Shown: positions 33,788 to 45,100, counted from the first letter of the stretch. The stretch is DNA of 64,000 nt from Limnephilus marmoratus (GCA_917880885.1 OU862923.1:21488770-21552769), one strand, 5' to 3'. The notes: generated from the sequence alone by a model not told the origin. Translations and numbers: made by a program.

Positions 33788-34480
33788 AATATATATAGAT
33801 ATAGATAGATAGATAGATTTAATTTGTTAGATATAATTCTACTTTTAAATCCGATTAAATTCTTTTAATTCCTAATGTTAGGTATCATAAATTTTTGTAA
33901 CTTTTAATAAAATTAATAAAATGGCAACACTGTCTAGAACTGTCATTCCGTTGTTTACTATGACAAATTATGAGTCAATTTAGAACGCATAAAATTATCC
34001 TTTGGCTTTGGAACTTCCAAATAAAAAGTATGTATAAACGCTCTTCTGCTAAAATGCAATGTTCTGTAAAAATTTTGAGTCAATCCATCGATCACTTTCC
34101 GAGATTAGCGAACGCAAACATACGGAACCTAAATTTTTATATATATAGATAAAGGATGACGGTTGACTTCCAACGTTTGGCAGCTTTCGAGTCAACGCTA
34201 CGGATTCTGGTTTTTGGATGTGAACAATTCGTTACGCAAATTTCATAAGCAGCGACGAGGAGTTTCCTCAAACGTTTTTTTTTTTTCACAGAGAATAAAC
34301 AAAAATGATAAAGTTATCGATACAATCCTTATCGATCGACCCCATAGAGGTCCTGATTGGGTGAATAAGAAGATGGTGGTATAACCGAACTCTTTAACAA
34401 CCGTTTTTTTAATGGTACTGACGGTACTGTAGTGCTTAAGTTAATCACGTAGTTTAAGCAACCTTCAATAGGTTTCGTTA
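33788..34480. other. CASK intron; family-Z-like tail at about 34040-34152
   Basis: No gene is seen. A (GATA)n microsatellite is at 33795-33817. The text gagattagcgaacgcaaaca then tttttatatatatagat (about 34100-34152) resembles the Z-type 3' end seen at 62510-62550. Confidence 0.45.
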
Positions 34481-35057
34481 GTTTAGTTCAGGGTCCGCGG
34501 ACCACTAGTGTTCCGCAAGAGGGTAGAAGATGGTCCACGATGGTCCGCCGGTCAATAAACGAGCCAGGGCGAGGGCTGTCCCTGGTCGAGAAGTCTGAAT
34601 AAAAAAATCGTGACAATAAATAGTTTATCATTATTGTACCTTGTGGTCAGCGGCCATTATGGTATTCCGTTTCGCCCCACCCCATCCTACCCCATTCTGG
34701 CCCCTCCGTTGTGGTGAATATTCTGCTAGAACCCGTCCCATCCTATCCCGTTCCGCCCCCTTTGTTGTGGTAAATATTCTGCTAGAACCCGTCCCACCCT
34801 ATCCCATTCCGCCCCCTCCGTTGTGGTAAATATTCTGTTAGAACCCGTCCTACCCTATCCTAGGATAGGGCGGATAACGTGGTGGGGGGGGGGGTGGCTA
34901 GAGAATTGGAGAATTGTGGTCTTGGGGGTGAAACTCGGTCGGGTAGCACCCGGGGTGCGGCCCCCCCTCGCTACGCCACTGCTTGTGGTCCCTGTCGAAA
35001 AATAAAACGCACAAGTGGTCCCGGGTCAGAAAAAGGTTGGGAACCACTGGTTTAGTT
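34481..35057. mobile_element. Non-autonomous hAT element with 8-bp target duplication and internal tandem repeat
   Basis: The element 34489-35049 starts cagggtccgcggaccac and ends ggttgggaaccactg. It is flanked by a perfect duplication gtttagtt at 34481-34488 and 35050-35057. Inside, a roughly 58-base unit (ttgtggtaaatattctgcta then gaacccgtcc) is repeated about three times at 34671-34860. No transposase is present. Confidence 0.88.
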
Positions 35058-35138
35058 AGTAATTCGAAGTTTTACTACGTCCCAAGTCCCAATTCATGGC
35101 AGTTAGGTGAGATATCAAAAGAGTACCATCTGTCTCTT

Positions 35139-35460
35139 ACTAGCTGGTACCCGGCATGTGTTGCAATGCCATTCAAAGAAATCTGCACGTCCTTTCCCGT
35201 GCGTCCCCGTTCCCTTCAACCTTCCCCGCCTTCCCCTCCCTCGTCTCTTCCCTCTCCGCGAGCCCCACCTTCCCCCTGCCTTTCCTTACTTCCGTTAAAA
35301 TATATGAAATACACATGTTTTCATTTATACAAATTTCATAACGCCAGAGCTTACCATTATATACAGCCTATGTTACTCGCTGATAATGTAGCTTTCTATT
35401 AGTGAAAGAAGTTTTAAAATCGGTTCAGCGGTTTCGGCGTGAAAGCGTAACAAACAAACG
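35139..35460 (+). repeat. Family Z repeat copy (diverged)
   Basis: The copy starts actagctggtacccggcatg, has a CT-rich tract at 35185-35290, and ends with cggttcagcggtttcggcgt and an acaaacaaacga end. Confidence 0.65.
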
Positions 35461-36036
35461 ATGTTAGGGGTAGTAAACAATATTTTTATTTTGTTAGGCA
35501 CTAGGCCCCGTTAATATTTCAAATCAAAAACTTGTTCCATTCATTATTTGTGTTCTAATTCCTACCGTATCAATTTGTGTAATTTTAAATCAGGCAAGCG
35601 TATTAGATTTCTCAACGGCCGGCGATTATCAAAATTATAGTCGATGACGAACTCGAAACTTTCGTTAATTTAATAAAATTTACAATAAAGCTTTATTATC
35701 ATTCCAGCATTTTTATTACAATCAAAGCTTGAAGGTTGGGCAAGTACCTACTTAGATAACAGAACAAGTCGTAGTTAAATCAAATAAAATCAGGCAGACG
35801 TTGTATCCACGTGATCAAAAAGTATTCGAAACAAAAGTACTCGTACGTGGAAACTTGCTTCTTATACTATTGACAATTCTTGAATGACCATTCTTGAATG
35901 ACCAATTGAATGACCATTCTTCTATAATTGACGGGACCTTTATATATGTCGCAGGCCAATCATAAAAGCAAATCATGATGTGGCTAGGCATATCATGATA
36001 ACTTACTTCGATGATTCAGATGTATAATATTGTATT
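35461..36036. other. CASK intron, non-coding
   Basis: No gene is seen. A short tandem repeat (ttgaatgaccattc) occurs about three times at 35878-35925. Confidence 0.4.
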
Positions 36037-37012
36037 TATATCGTCGCAAGAAAGCAATACTGCTATAACAGCCAAAAACCAAATTTTTCACTAGAGCCAA
36101 AAAACTTTTCAGATTTTAGAAAAAAAATCGTAACCTTTAAACCAGTGGTTACGGAAAAGCCATTTTTAAAATGCTTTTCTGAAAAAATATTATCTATCAC
36201 ACGGTAATATTTACATATTTTATAAGGAAAAAGGACGATGTTTTTGGCGCTTACAGCAGTTGATATTTTTTTGTGTTCGCCAAAAATAAAGTTGATTTTC
36301 AGCTGCATAAATTACTGTAAGCGCCAAAGTATATCATTATTAAAATTTTGAATGTGTGTTGGTTTTTTTCGGGCTAAATTCGTTTGGTTTATAACATACC
36401 AAAAATGTATTTGATATGAAACCGATGTAAATTTTATTTGAAACTTTTAAAATGTTAACGGTACAAACTATAATACCACAGAAGACAAATATGTACTTAT
36501 TATAACGAGAGAAAATAAAACATACGTTTTTTTTCTAATCTCGTTAAGAACACAAATAGAGTAAGTAAGTAAAGGAAGAAAACAGAACATCGTGCTAATT
36601 CTTCTAACACGCATGGGTACGGGTATTGACAATTTGTAGTAAATGACAAGTGTTATTATAAAGCAAAATAAAGAAAATGTACTAACCGCCGCGGATACTT
36701 AAATGCAATCTTTGAAAACGCTGTATGCACCAACCGAACGCATAATGTTTCAAAAGTAGTTTTTAAAAGTAGAATATTGTCGTAACCGCCAAACGCAAAA
36801 ATATACAGGATTTTGAGGTGTGTACATCAGTTAAAAAACGTATTATTGACTAAACGGCTAGTTTTTTCAACGTCGTACAGTTCTTATTTATCGTTGTAGA
36901 GTCACGGGACCCAGATAAATCGACGCAGAAAAAAAATCTGCAAAATGGAGTATAAAAAGTATGTTCATAGGTAGTGGCGGTTACAGCAGTATTGCTTTCC
37001 TGTAACGATATG
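36037..37012. mobile_element. About 0.97-kb element with terminal inverted repeats and sub-terminal repeats
   Basis: The left end (cgtcgcaagaaagcaatact then gctataacagcca, from about 36042) and right end (ggcggttacagcagtattgc then tttcctgtaacg, to about 37008) are imperfect inverted copies. Related motifs (gcgcttacagcag, taagcgccaaa, aaccgccaaacg) recur several times inside on both strands, like sub-terminal transposase sites. No transposase ORF is seen. Confidence 0.65.
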
Positions 37013-37621
37013 CATACGTTAATAAATTTGTGGTATCGAAATAAAAACGCGACTTGATACAAAAATTTTATTTATTTAAAAGCCCATAACATTTACTTAT
37101 TCAGTCGAAAATATATGCCTGAAGGTATAATTATGAATATCATATATAAACATAAAATAGTCGAAATAAAAATTAATGACTTGTGAGAAGGAAGATATTT
37201 GTGTGAACGATTTTTAGGATGATCGGTGTTATGCATACGAACTCTCCCTGGGACTAATAACTTCGTTAAATTTCTTGGATTACATATCTAACGTAATAAC
37301 ATCGCGGATGGCGTAATAAATATTAATTAATCGTTCTTAGTAACAGGTCTTGACTCGATGGCAAAAGAAAAACATTTTAAGATGATTAACGAGCAATTCC
37401 AGTCCTTGAGCTAAAGACTCCGAATTCAGTGTGAAATAAATTACTCTAAATAGGTCGTTCTTTGTATGGGGCTCTAAAAAAGTTTGTTTCTGTTTTAGTC
37501 AAACGCGTAAACAATGACTTAATCAATTATTGTAATCCAAAATGACAGGAAAACTTTCAAGTTTACCGAATAGCCATTGTTTCAGCCACCGAATAGCTAA
37601 TCTCTAGAAATATAATCTGCA
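37013..37621. other. CASK intron, non-coding
   Basis: No gene or element is recognised. Confidence 0.4.
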
Positions 37622-37891
37622 TACACCATTTTTTATTTTATTTTTTTTATTTATTTAATTGAATATAATAACATGTAATACAATATAAGATATGGGTAGT
37701 CCCACAAAGCTGTGACAGATCAGCTTGTCTGTAGGTTCTACCATTTAATATTATTACATAACACACATTAGCCTTATAATATTAATACTTAATATAAGAT
37801 TTAGGATAGATTTTTTTTTTATTTTTTTTTATTTGAAATATACATACATATATATATAAATATACATACAAATATACATACATACATATAC
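37622..37891. other. AT-rich repeat, possible retroelement tail
   Basis: The stretch is AT-rich with gtcccacaaagctgtgacag at about 37699 and (TACA)n-like text at 37845-37890. No coding frame is seen. Confidence 0.4.
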
Positions 37892-38411
37892 AGATTTACA
37901 TAAGGAAAATACATGGTTCTTAAAAATAATTACAAATAAAATAATTTCTTGTTAATGAATCTACCCAATTTAAAAGAGAAAAACATTTCTCGTGTTTAAA
38001 TTGGGGAGTCGTGTCATTATAGAAAAAAGATAAAAAAATAAGATATACTTATATATATATATTTTTTTTAAATTAAGAAACAAATAAAACTTTTGAATGA
38101 AAACAAATATTAAATAAAGAAATATACTAACGTAACAGTTGCTAAATTTTTAAAGATTTACATAAGGAAAATACATGGTTCTTAAAAATAATTACAAATA
38201 AAATAATTTCTTGTTAATGAATCTACCCAATTTAAAAGAGAAAAACATTTCTCGTGTTTAAATTGGGGAGTCGTGTCATTATAGAAAAAAGATAAAAAAA
38301 ATAAGATGTACTTATATATATATATATATTTTAAATTAAGAAACAAATAAAACTTTTGAATGAAAACAAATATTAAATAAAGAAATATACTAACGTAACA
38401 GTTGCTAAATT
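37892..38411 (+). repeat. 262-bp tandem duplication
   Basis: The segment starting agatttacataaggaaaata at 37892 is repeated at 38154, with only small differences in the (TA)n and A runs, and ends in gttgctaaat. The near identity points to a recent duplication. Confidence 0.9.
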
Positions 38412-39033
38412 AGATATACATGTAGTATAGATATTTTAAAAGTAATAATATTTACAATAGATGTAGTAAAAATAAAAATAATATTATTGCATTTCTCTTA
38501 ATAGATAAATATGTTGTTCATTTATTAACCACTTTTTGTCAGTTTATGGCAGGGTTCCTCATTATTTTGTTGGATATACTTGGTACATTGACGTAGGATG
38601 TACTTGGTCGAAGGAATACACCGATGTGAAAGAAATCTGATTCCGCCAATATTTACTATATAAAACATTTGGATGGCAGACAGGTTAAGTTTATCTTCTC
38701 AAGTTAGAATTTCTATTTTTGAACACGATCCATTTCATTGCTGACACGTTCACAATACGCTTCCATCGCTGTGATTCATTTTTGGTTTATTATGCCGTGA
38801 TGCACTTCCTCCGTCTCTATCCATCGTTTTGGACAAAGTTGTTGTGTCGGACAAAGTTGTTGTGACTACAGATGCTATTTACTGTCATAAGAAAAAAATC
38901 ATCTCATTTTATACAAATATTTTCTGACTTTTTTTATTGGACGAATAAAAATATTTAATCATTGAAGGCAAACTAAATTTTGAAACAGAACATCTGTTGA
39001 TTTTTGTCTACGAGTCTACAATAAACTTCAAGT
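38412..39033. other. CASK intron, non-coding
   Basis: No gene is recognised. Confidence 0.4.
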
Positions 39034-39108
39034 TGGGTCGAATTAGCTCAGTGGTTAGAGCTGAGCCCGGGCAAGGCAGAGGTCCTGGATTCTATTCCTA
39101 GATGCGAC
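39034..39108 (+). mobile_element. tRNA-like SINE head or tRNA pseudogene (Ala-like)
   Basis: The acceptor GTCGAAT/ATGCGAC pairs in six of seven positions, and the D stem GCTC/GAGC is intact with A box TAGCTCAGTGG. The loop CGGGCAA would give a GGC anticodon. The anticodon stem has two mismatches, and the B box is altered (GGATTCTATTCC). A working tRNA is unlikely, so I call a tRNA-derived SINE head or pseudogene. Confidence 0.55.
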
Positions 39109-39747
39109 TGTATCTTTTTCTGATTCTTCTGTTTAAAATTTGAGAGTTAATAATGGTCTTAATTGTCTTCAATGTTTTAATATTATAATTTGAAGTTTTG
39201 CCCATTAAGTTTTTCCAAAATGAACAAAGGTAGAAATATTCTTTTTCTGCGATCAAAAAATCTCCCTAATAAGACATTTCAAAATCACTTCAAATTTTCA
39301 CTGACTAATTTTTGAGGAAATTTTTCCAAGGTATTTTTTATTCAGCAGAATATTAAAGTTACCTTTTCAGTATTCATAATTTAATTAAGAAAGTGCCAAC
39401 CTGTTTTTTACATTTCTTCGCAATTCTCGGTGGATTTTAAATTCTTCATAATGAATTTAAAAGCTGTTTTAAAATATTCAGACCAGTTTTTATATTACGT
39501 TATTACGGCGTGTACTTCCCGCGTATGTCGCTAGGGATTGGCTTGTTTTAGCGGAACACGACTAAGAAATCCTTGGGGATGCTGTTTCCTCACTTAGCAC
39601 TTATCCATACTATAAACGTATGTAAGGTACCTAGGATTCTTCGATGAATGTTAGGAAATAATAATAAAAACTTTCTGAAATGAAAGATTTTCAAACACGA
39701 GCAAAGGAGAATATAGTAAGAAATATCATACTTTTTCTAAACTCCAA
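39109..39747. other. CASK intron, non-coding
   Basis: No gene or element is recognised. Confidence 0.4.
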
Positions 39748-39761
39748 AACAACTATCAAAC

Positions 39762-39937
39762 TTAGGGTGCGTTTTCATAGAAGCGGAGCTGCGCGGAGCT
39801 GAGCTGAGACTTGCAGAAATTGACCAATGATATTTCTCAAATCACACATCTCTGTGATTTAAGCAATATCATTGGTCAATTTTTGTAAGTCTCAGCTCAG
39901 CTCCGCGTAGCTCCGCTTCTATGGAAACGCACCCTTA
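39762..39937. mobile_element. Harbinger-type fold-back MITE with TTA duplication
   Basis: The element 39765-39934 (170 bp) is almost fully palindromic: gggtgcgttttcatagaagc at the left and its inverted partner at the right, with gctgagctgagact and ttgaccaatgatatt in the arms. TTA lies at 39762-39764 and 39935-39937, the 3-bp duplication of PIF/Harbinger elements. It sits inside the left end of the larger TIR element. Confidence 0.88.
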
Positions 39938-40189
39938 TATGCTAACTACCCACTCCCGTTCATGTTCGATGGTTTTACACTCATTCGAACATGTCTCAGC
40001 GTGTGTACCGTTTCGCTCGATATGTCGTGCTGCTCGAGCTGCTCGACACAAGACACACGCCGTTCAAACGTGTGAACGCTACGACGAGAGTATTCTCGAT
40101 CCAAAATAAGATCAACCCGTGGACGCGCATGTCTCCGCCCCTTCTCCCCAGCTGCTTGCTAGACGAACGCTAACACATTCAATCCCACT

Positions 40190-41250
40190 ATTTTAATAAA
40201 TTGAATTATTTTATTAAATTTTATTTTATTTACTGACAAAAAATGACAACAATTTATACCTTTAAATAATGGTAGCGGTAGTATTACCAAATACATATTG
40301 TACTTTATGTGGCATGGGATTTACCAAATATTAATCCGAAACTAAAAATATCATCACTGTCATTTAAAAAAAAGCCTCAGATGATTCCCTTGAAACATTG
40401 AAAGCCAGTGAATCATCGTTGTTGCCTCCGAGGTCATGAACAATAATATGATGGACATTCCAAAATTATCGCTTAATACCAATAATATGTCGAATAAAAT
40501 TACTCAAATACTCTGTAACTTTTCCGATACCTTCTTACGTAGGTGTTCTTTGGCATTTATTTTGAAGGAGAAATTGTTTACTTTAACATGTTATTTTATC
40601 ATCGACCATACCAATTCGCAATGTTAAGGAAGTAATCGTAGCATAGTTTTGTTGACTTCGCTAGCAGTGGCATTTACCATATACTTATTATTTATCATAT
40701 AACCCTCTGTGAGAGCTGTCCTCTTTTGTTCTTTGTAATTAGTGATAATGTATTTGAACATATCGGCTGATTATCCATTTTACCACTGGGTCTGAATGGG
40801 TTAATTTTTTGTAACGCGGACACACAGCACGACGGTCAACGGCATACTGAATTTTGGGCGAAGTGAATGGCGGCTCTGGCGGCAGCCGAGGGCCGGTGAA
40901 GGGACCGTAGAGGGGGTGTGGTATGCGCAGTACAAACCAAATTTTGTACCATCGCGGGTTGTTCTAATTGCTGCTCCACACTATTCGCGAAGTTGAACGA
41001 GGTTAGCCGAATACGATAGTGCGGAGGGGCACTTCGTCTAACTTCGTCTAATTTCGTCCAACCTTGGCTCGTCTCGGGCGACCTCCAGTTTTTGTCGGTT
41101 TTTGTGCCCGAGTCAAAGGACTCGAGGTTGCACGAAGTGCCTACACGAAGTGCCTCTCTACACTACTCGGTTAACTTCAGTTCGCTTCAATACGTCGTCG
41201 TGAATAGACGTGCGCGCTAGTAATTATTTTTTATTAGTATTGTCATACGG
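40190..41250. other. Interior of the TIR element, non-coding
   Basis: I see no ORF with a recognisable domain. The part from 40930 to 41200 is GC-richer and contains repeated aacttcgtctaacttcg motifs. Confidence 0.4.
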
Positions 41251-41258
41251 CACGATTA

Positions 41259-41456
41259 TGAGTGGAATACAGTGGTCGCAGGAGCAAATTCTGTTGCTCC
41301 TGCGACCAGGGCATGTTAGAATTACCCGTAGACGAATTAAAGAAAAAGAAGGATTCGCTTTTTGCTATGTACAGGAGCTACCGTAGAAAAAAAGATGCGT
41401 CAATAAATAATAATAATAATAATGGTTTATTGTCTTCATTTCTTAGTAACAAGTAG
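41259..41456 (+). pseudogene. MADF/Myb-SANT-like remnant with an internal inversion
   Basis: From an ATG at 41259 one frame reads MSGIQWSQEQILLLL, like the start of a MADF or Myb/SANT-like DNA-binding domain. The neighbouring frame then gives VDELKKKKDSLFAMYRSYRR, like the later helix of MADF domains, before Asn repeats and a stop. The two halves are joined by a perfect 15-bp hairpin (41273-41308), and the middle helices are missing. Domains of this type accompany Harbinger transposases. The copy is broken. Confidence 0.45.
41273..41308. repeat. Perfect 15-bp hairpin
   Basis: TGGTCGCAGGAGCAA and TTGCTCCTGCGACCA flank a 6-base loop (attctg). Confidence 0.8.
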
Positions 41457-41639
41457 AGATAATGATATTCTCACTCGGATCTCCCGTGCTGTGGATTTCA
41501 CTTACATATTATAATTTAATTATAAGAAATTAATATGAAATAGACATAACATATATCATGTAGCATATATTTTTTAAATAATTATAAATAAAATAAGAAA
41601 GTGTTTTCTTTATAATTCAGTTCACTAGATTTGGCTTTA

Positions 41640-41815
41640 GTATGTATTTGATATCAGTATATTTTCTATTTGTGATCTCCCTATATTTAGTATCCAGCTT
41701 TTTATTTGAAAATTAAATGTTATAATGTTGAGGTTTTTGAGTGAGAGTGGTATTTTATTGTAGAGTTTAATGCCATAATATAAGAAGCTTTTTGCCCAAA
41801 TATTGTGTTAGTAGT
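41640..41815 (-). pseudogene. LINE ORF C-terminal remnant
   Basis: On the - strand the sequence reads KSFLYYGIKLYNKIPLSLKN, then FNFQIKSWIL. This fits the FF..KLYN.LP..LK......FK..LK.WL ending of many LINE ORFs. There is no upstream reverse transcriptase. Confidence 0.55.
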
Positions 41816-42170
41816 TCTTTATTTTATTTTTATATTTCTTCGTTTGATAAATATGTACATAGTTATAATAAGCGAGCGTGCACATTGCAACGGCAGCTGC
41901 TACTTGAGCGTCCATGACGTGCGAGCCGTAACGGCACCACCGCGCGAATGAGCTTCTCGCGAAGTTGAACGAGAGTGTAGCAACTAGCAACGTACTTCGA
42001 ACTTCGGTCAACTTTCCCGAATATTTCGTCGAGGAACTTCGCGAGCAGTGTAGAGGTAGAGTAAACGCGGATAGATAATAGTTTCAAGTTAGCATGTTTG
42101 ATCGAGCTAAACCGTCGAACATGAACGGGCGTGGGTAGTAGTGGGTAGCATATGTTTGATAGTTGTTGTT

Positions 42171-42469
42171 TTTTTTTTATCTAAAATACCTCCCCGTCAT
42201 TCAATATGCCAACTATAAGTCTGAACTCGACTCCAAATCTCCAAAATATTTTGAAATATGCCAACAAATTGGTAATTTTAAAATATAAATTCATACTTTC
42301 GTTCTCCATCAATTAAAACGATGACCAATACCAACCTTGACAGGTGAAGGCCAAAAACATTGATACAAGTGTTGACGGATACGTTTTTAGATTTTCACGG
42401 CCAAAAGTATTTTCTTTATTTGGTTTTGGGGTGTTATGCCGTGTTGCGCTACCTCTTTCTTTAGCCAAT
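42171..42469. other. CASK intron, non-coding
   Basis: No gene is seen; the stretch leads into the hammerhead-like motif. Confidence 0.35.
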
Positions 42470-42501
42470 GTTTCGGACAGCGTTACAGTGTCCATCATCA
42501 G
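42470..42501 (-). ncRNA. Second hammerhead-like core motif (Penelope-type remnant)
   Basis: On the - strand the sequence reads CTGATGA, one base, a hairpin with GGACA/TGTCC arms and a 9-base loop, then GAAAC. The design is the same as at 14882-14910, including the extra base before stem II, but the stem sequence differs. Stems I and III were not resolved. Confidence 0.35.
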
Positions 42502-42847
42502 GGCAGATGTGTTGACGGTTCAAAAAACATTTACAATTATTCTTTCGAACCCTAACCCCAAACTCCACGACATTGGATCCTTTCATCATAGCATTGTATT
42601 TTTTGTTGTTTGGGTTACCATGTATAAATATATTCATATTATAGATGGACACAAATCTGCCTAGCCAGCACTGCTAAACTATTATGATAATTTATTACAA
42701 AACATTCAAATCTTGGAAAAACTGTAATAATTTTACGTATATGGTTAGGTCAAGTGTTGGCTTCAATAATTCGGTCGCCGCTTCACCAATATACTAAAAG
42801 ACTCTAAGAAACGCCTAGAATATTTCAAATTAGAAACATTATGGACG

Positions 42848-43328
42848 GATTGCTTCAAAAAAATTGACGGATTCATCAAATATTTGAAACCAATTTTCAC
42901 GTTCTTTGTAAGTTCTATTCAAGTTTTGTTATTATACCATTATAGGCCAGTTGTTTCACAAAACTGAAATAATCACAGAACTTAAATAGAACATTTTTTT
43001 ACATGAATACCGCACAAGAGTCCCAACTGCTCCCGTCTGGAGCCAGTGAGACTATGGCATCCCCAAATGGGGTATGTTGTGAGGCTGGAGGTAGTGGGGA
43101 GGGAAGGAGGTAGGGAAGAGGAAGGTGGGGAAGTACCTGGCTATTCAGATCTGGTCACCAAACAGGCTAAAGCTATTTCAGGCAACGTTTCAATTCTGAA
43201 TGGTGGTCTTACACCAGGGCGATACTGAGAGTATCTTCCACTCTGGAACGTGTCGCAAATATATTACGCAGAACGTGAAAATTAACTTAATATATTTTAT
43301 GAATCCGTCAATTTTTTTCAAACAACTT
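42848..43328. repeat. Inverted arms around a SINE-like module Yc
   Basis: The arms 42848-42905 and 43268-43328 are inverted copies (aaaaattgacggattcat, ttttcacgttct). Between them at 43012-43263 sits module Yc (accgcacaagagtccc to ctctggaacgtgtcgcaaat), also present at 55926-56180 and, inverted, at 56370-57160. The arms may be one old element split by the Yc insertion. Confidence 0.6.
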
Positions 43329-43888
43329 GTCCTAAATAAACGCCGTGACAAAAAAACGTCAGATTTATTTTCAAAATTATAAATAGCCATGCAAAATCTT
43401 CCCTACTGGTCACAATCAAAATCAATATCAATCACAGTCTGCTAAGAAACCCCGAAATTTTCCATTCACTTTCCAAAGAACCATCTTAAGGCGATCCAAT
43501 AGTTCAGGAAAAAAACGATATCGGAATTCACGCCCTTTATGGGAGGAGTTTAAAAATACTTGAGAAAAAGCTTTTGGAAAGGTTGTCCAACCTCTTGTGC
43601 GAACTACATGCGCGTGGAACACGACGTATAACATCCACTGCAGTGGCAAAAAACCGGACATAGGACATATTTAGCAGTAGCCCCTATAACTTTACTAAAT
43701 TTATCGACACTCTAGTTTGCACTTAACGTCACTTGACCCCAACATTATTGTCTCCTATTTTTTGTTATTTTATTGTTGGAGATTGTTTTGCACCGTTATT
43801 GGGTGGTTATTATTTATGCCATATATGTTTTTCTGGTGAATTGGTCTATTTTATAAATAATAAATTAAAATAATATCTGTCTCTCCAG
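43329..43888. other. CASK intron, non-coding
   Basis: A 77-codon antisense frame at 43661-43428 has no recognisable domain. I support no gene. Confidence 0.4.
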
Positions 43889-44064
43889 GCACCCACGAGG
43901 ACGCCATGTACGGCACCAAGTTGGAGACCATCCGCCGTATCCACGCGGAGCGCCGCATGGCCATCCTAGACGTGGAGCCGCAAGCGCTGAAGATTCTGCG
44001 CACGGCCGAGTTCGCGCCATACGTCATCTTCATTGCGGCGCCGGCCCTGCAGAACATCAATGAC
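43889..44064 (+). CDS. CASK: CASK coding exon C: GK-like domain core
   Basis: This exon encodes the GK-like core, with [37 protein letters not shown] and FIAAP. The acceptor is ctctccag, ending at 43888, and the donor is gtaagt at 44065. Two bases complete the Gly codon from exon B, and the exon ends on a codon boundary after Asp. YGTKLETI and [10 protein letters not shown] are highly conserved in CASK of flies and vertebrates (family knowledge). The exon is much more GC-rich than the AT-rich introns. A 16-bp-class minisatellite begins about 30 bases after its donor. The antisense reading frames here are shadows. Confidence 0.96.
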
Positions 44065-44092
44065 GTAAGTATTATGCATTTTAAGTTTCATG

Positions 44093-44515
44093 AAAAAACA
44101 GAACAATGACAAAGCAGAACATTGACAAAACAGAACACCAACAAAAGAGTAAAGACAAACAGTGGAAGACCAGAACAGGGACAAAACAGAACAGTGAAAA
44201 AACTAATTGTGATCAAACAGAACCCAGACAAAATAGAACAGTGACTAAACAGAACAGTGACTGAACAAAACAGTGACTAAACAGAACAGTAACAAAACAG
44301 AACACTGACAGAACAGAACAATGACAAAACAATACTCACAAAATAATACTGATAAAACAGATTACAGACAAAACAAAACAAGACTAAAGAGAACATTGAC
44401 AAAACAGAACCATGACAAAACAGAACAGTGACTTTGACAGAACAGAGACTAAATAGAACAGTGACAGAACCGGACAGTGACAAAAGAGAACATTGAAGAA
44501 AAGTAGAATAAAATA
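44093..44515 (+). repeat. Intronic minisatellite, 16-17-bp unit
   Basis: The units are variants of acaaaacagaacagtg, with about 25 degenerate copies, starting about 30 bases after the exon C donor. The antisense frame rich in LFCSV is a shadow of the array. Confidence 0.88.
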
Positions 44516-44519
44516 ACAA

Positions 44520-45100
44520 ACAAACCTAAACTTGCCTAACCTAACCTGATTTTATCATAGTTATGCTATATTGTCACTCTTCTTTACCCGGTTTCATGTT
44601 TTAATAGTATGATTTGTGTCGTCTACTTATCAAGTCTGATATCCGTCCTGAGGGAGGGGGGGGGTGGCTAGACAATTTCACATATGGACTATAAAAGACA
44701 CTTTTATAAATAATGATATTCTGCAGCACTTCCTCCTATGTTCCTCAAAATTTTTAGCAATTAACTTTTTATCGTATCTAACTAACGACGTATCTAACTT
44801 GTAACTTCGTCAATTAAAGAAAAATCCTTTGGATAATTCCTTTCATAATACCTCTTAAAACTCCATTTTAAATATCCCATCGCCTCGCTATCAGACATTA
44901 CAAGTTTTATATTGAAACCAAGGATGAGCAGCGGTCGACCGAGAATGTTTTACAAGCCAAATCTGTTGGTCGGAAGAGTTTTGGAAGATTCAATGAAGAT
45001 CTGATGGTTCAAGATGGACACTTTGGAATCATACGAAACATTCATTTGCATTCATGTTATATACCAATGTATAAAATATCTTAAACTTTTTCCCTTTCAG
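44520..45100. other. CASK intron between exons C and D, non-coding
   Basis: Nothing recognised apart from a short G run at 44652-44664 and the exon D acceptor at the end. Confidence 0.5.

Larger units (their letters stand above)
39748..42170. mobile_element. About 2.4-kb TIR element carrying a MADF-like remnant and nested insertions
   Basis: The right end (about 42090-42168) read inverted gives caactatcaaacatatgcta, tacccac and cccgttcatgttcgacggtt. The left end shows caactatcaaac, then a 170-bp MITE, then tatgctaactacccactccc and gttcatgttcgatggtt. Sub-terminal aacttcg/cgaagtt motifs recur on both sides (40970-41170 and 41940-42050). The interior has a MADF-like fragment and a LINE tail. 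It was probably a Harbinger-type or related DNA transposon. Confidence 0.6.

Noticed and set aside
39034..39108. tRNA-Ala gene
   Set aside because: The anticodon stem has mismatches and the B box is degraded, so it is more likely a SINE head or pseudogene.
43428..43661. 77-codon - strand frame
   Set aside because: No recognisable domain, splice signals or start context; composition is like the intron.
44277..44519. 80-codon - strand frame with LFCSV repeats
   Set aside because: It is a shadow of the 16-17-base minisatellite.
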